Positions 6,063 through 6,288 of a DNA stretch of 6,288 nt are shown in pieces. This stretch comes from Marinosulfonomonas sp. (lineage in GTDB: Bacteria; Pseudomonadota; Alphaproteobacteria; Rhodobacterales; Rhodobacteraceae). The position numbers and the translations under genes are program-made. The stretch is taken from NCBI GenBank assembly GCA_019090845.1, contig JAHRVD010000247.1:1-6288 (forward strand), read 5' to 3'. Each line of letters begins with the position of its first letter. Positions within the stretch are counted from its first letter, which is position 1. The notes beneath the pieces are model-generated. The model was given only the letters and a program-made list of their open reading frames with translations, was not told the DNA's origin and made no database searches.

Positions 6063-6288
6063 TCAGACCGTCCCGCCCCTTGCCGGATCGGCTCGCCAGC
6101 CAATGTTCCAACTGACCATAAATGCCGCGCCCCCCGGCCATGACCGTGACGATCAAAAGCAGCCCGATAACGATATGCCAGTGGTTGGTGTAGTTGCCGA
6201 CTTCGTGCTTTAGAAGAACAAAAATGGCCGCCCCCAGCACCGGGCCAACCAGCGTGCCAAGCCCGCCAAGGATGACCACGATCAGCAC
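6055..6288 (-). CDS. livM: Branched-chain amino acid/HAAT-type ABC transporter permease LivM, C-terminal fragment
   Basis: The last 77 residues of an inner-membrane permease whose N-terminal part lies beyond the right edge. The fragment begins with a GTG that is almost certainly an internal valine codon, not a start. ILGGLGTLVGPVLGAAIFVLL is the strongly conserved C-terminal stretch of LivM/LivH-type permeases. Two hydrophobic segments are visible (about fragment residues 2-26 and 38-52), followed by GGRGIYGQLEH and a polar, basic tail ending in GLNA, which is cytoplasmic in this family. LivM rather than LivH is chosen because it directly precedes livG and has the long hydrophilic C-terminus. 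Substrate specificity depends on a periplasmic binding protein not seen here. Confidence 0.85.
   Translation of the reverse strand: MLIVVILGGLGTLVGPVLGAAIFVLLKHEVGNYTNHWHIVIGLLLIVTVMAGGRGIYGQLEHWLASRSGKGRDGLNA

Overview
The window looks like chromosomal DNA from an alphaproteobacterium, most likely a member of the Rhodobacterales (Roseobacter-like). This is inferred from protein character alone: an LpcC-type LPS-core glycosyltransferase, a beta-ketoadipate thiolase of the alphaproteobacterial PcaF type, a LivMGF transporter, and an Asd N-terminus. All seven genes, two of them cut by the window edges, lie on the minus strand, so transcription runs from position 6288 toward position 1.

Region 1 (6288 to 3404) is a catabolic and transport operon. 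It holds the C-terminal end of a LivM-type permease, then livG and livF (the two ATPases of a branched-chain amino acid/HAAT-type ABC importer), then pcaF (3-oxoadipyl-CoA thiolase). livM/livG and livG/livF overlap by the same 8 bases (ATGCTTGA), and pcaF follows livF after 15 bases with a good Shine-Dalgarno sequence. Since the thiolase catalyses the last step of the beta-ketoadipate (and phenylacetate) pathway, the importer may take up an aromatic or dicarboxylic acid rather than leucine-type amino acids. That is inference.

Region 2 (3403 to 3243) is a 161-base intergenic gap. It contains a perfect 9-bp inverted repeat and a TTGACA box, and is the likely boundary between the catabolic operon and the envelope genes.

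Region 3 (3242 to 128) holds envelope sugar genes: ugd (UDP-glucose 6-dehydrogenase, making UDP-glucuronate) and, 85 bases downstream, a 574-residue two-domain glycosyltransferase. Its N-terminal half is an LpcC-like GT4 enzyme, a type that adds mannose to the LPS inner core. Its C-terminal ~180 residues carry recognisable L, S and VS motifs of GT29, the sialyltransferase family best known from animals and plants. This GT4-GT29 fusion is the most interesting item in the window.

Region 4 (127 to 1) is a short gap followed by the first 14 codons of asd (aspartate-semialdehyde dehydrogenase), preceded by a strong ribosome binding site. I saw no tRNA, rRNA, CRISPR array, insertion sequence or prophage remnant.
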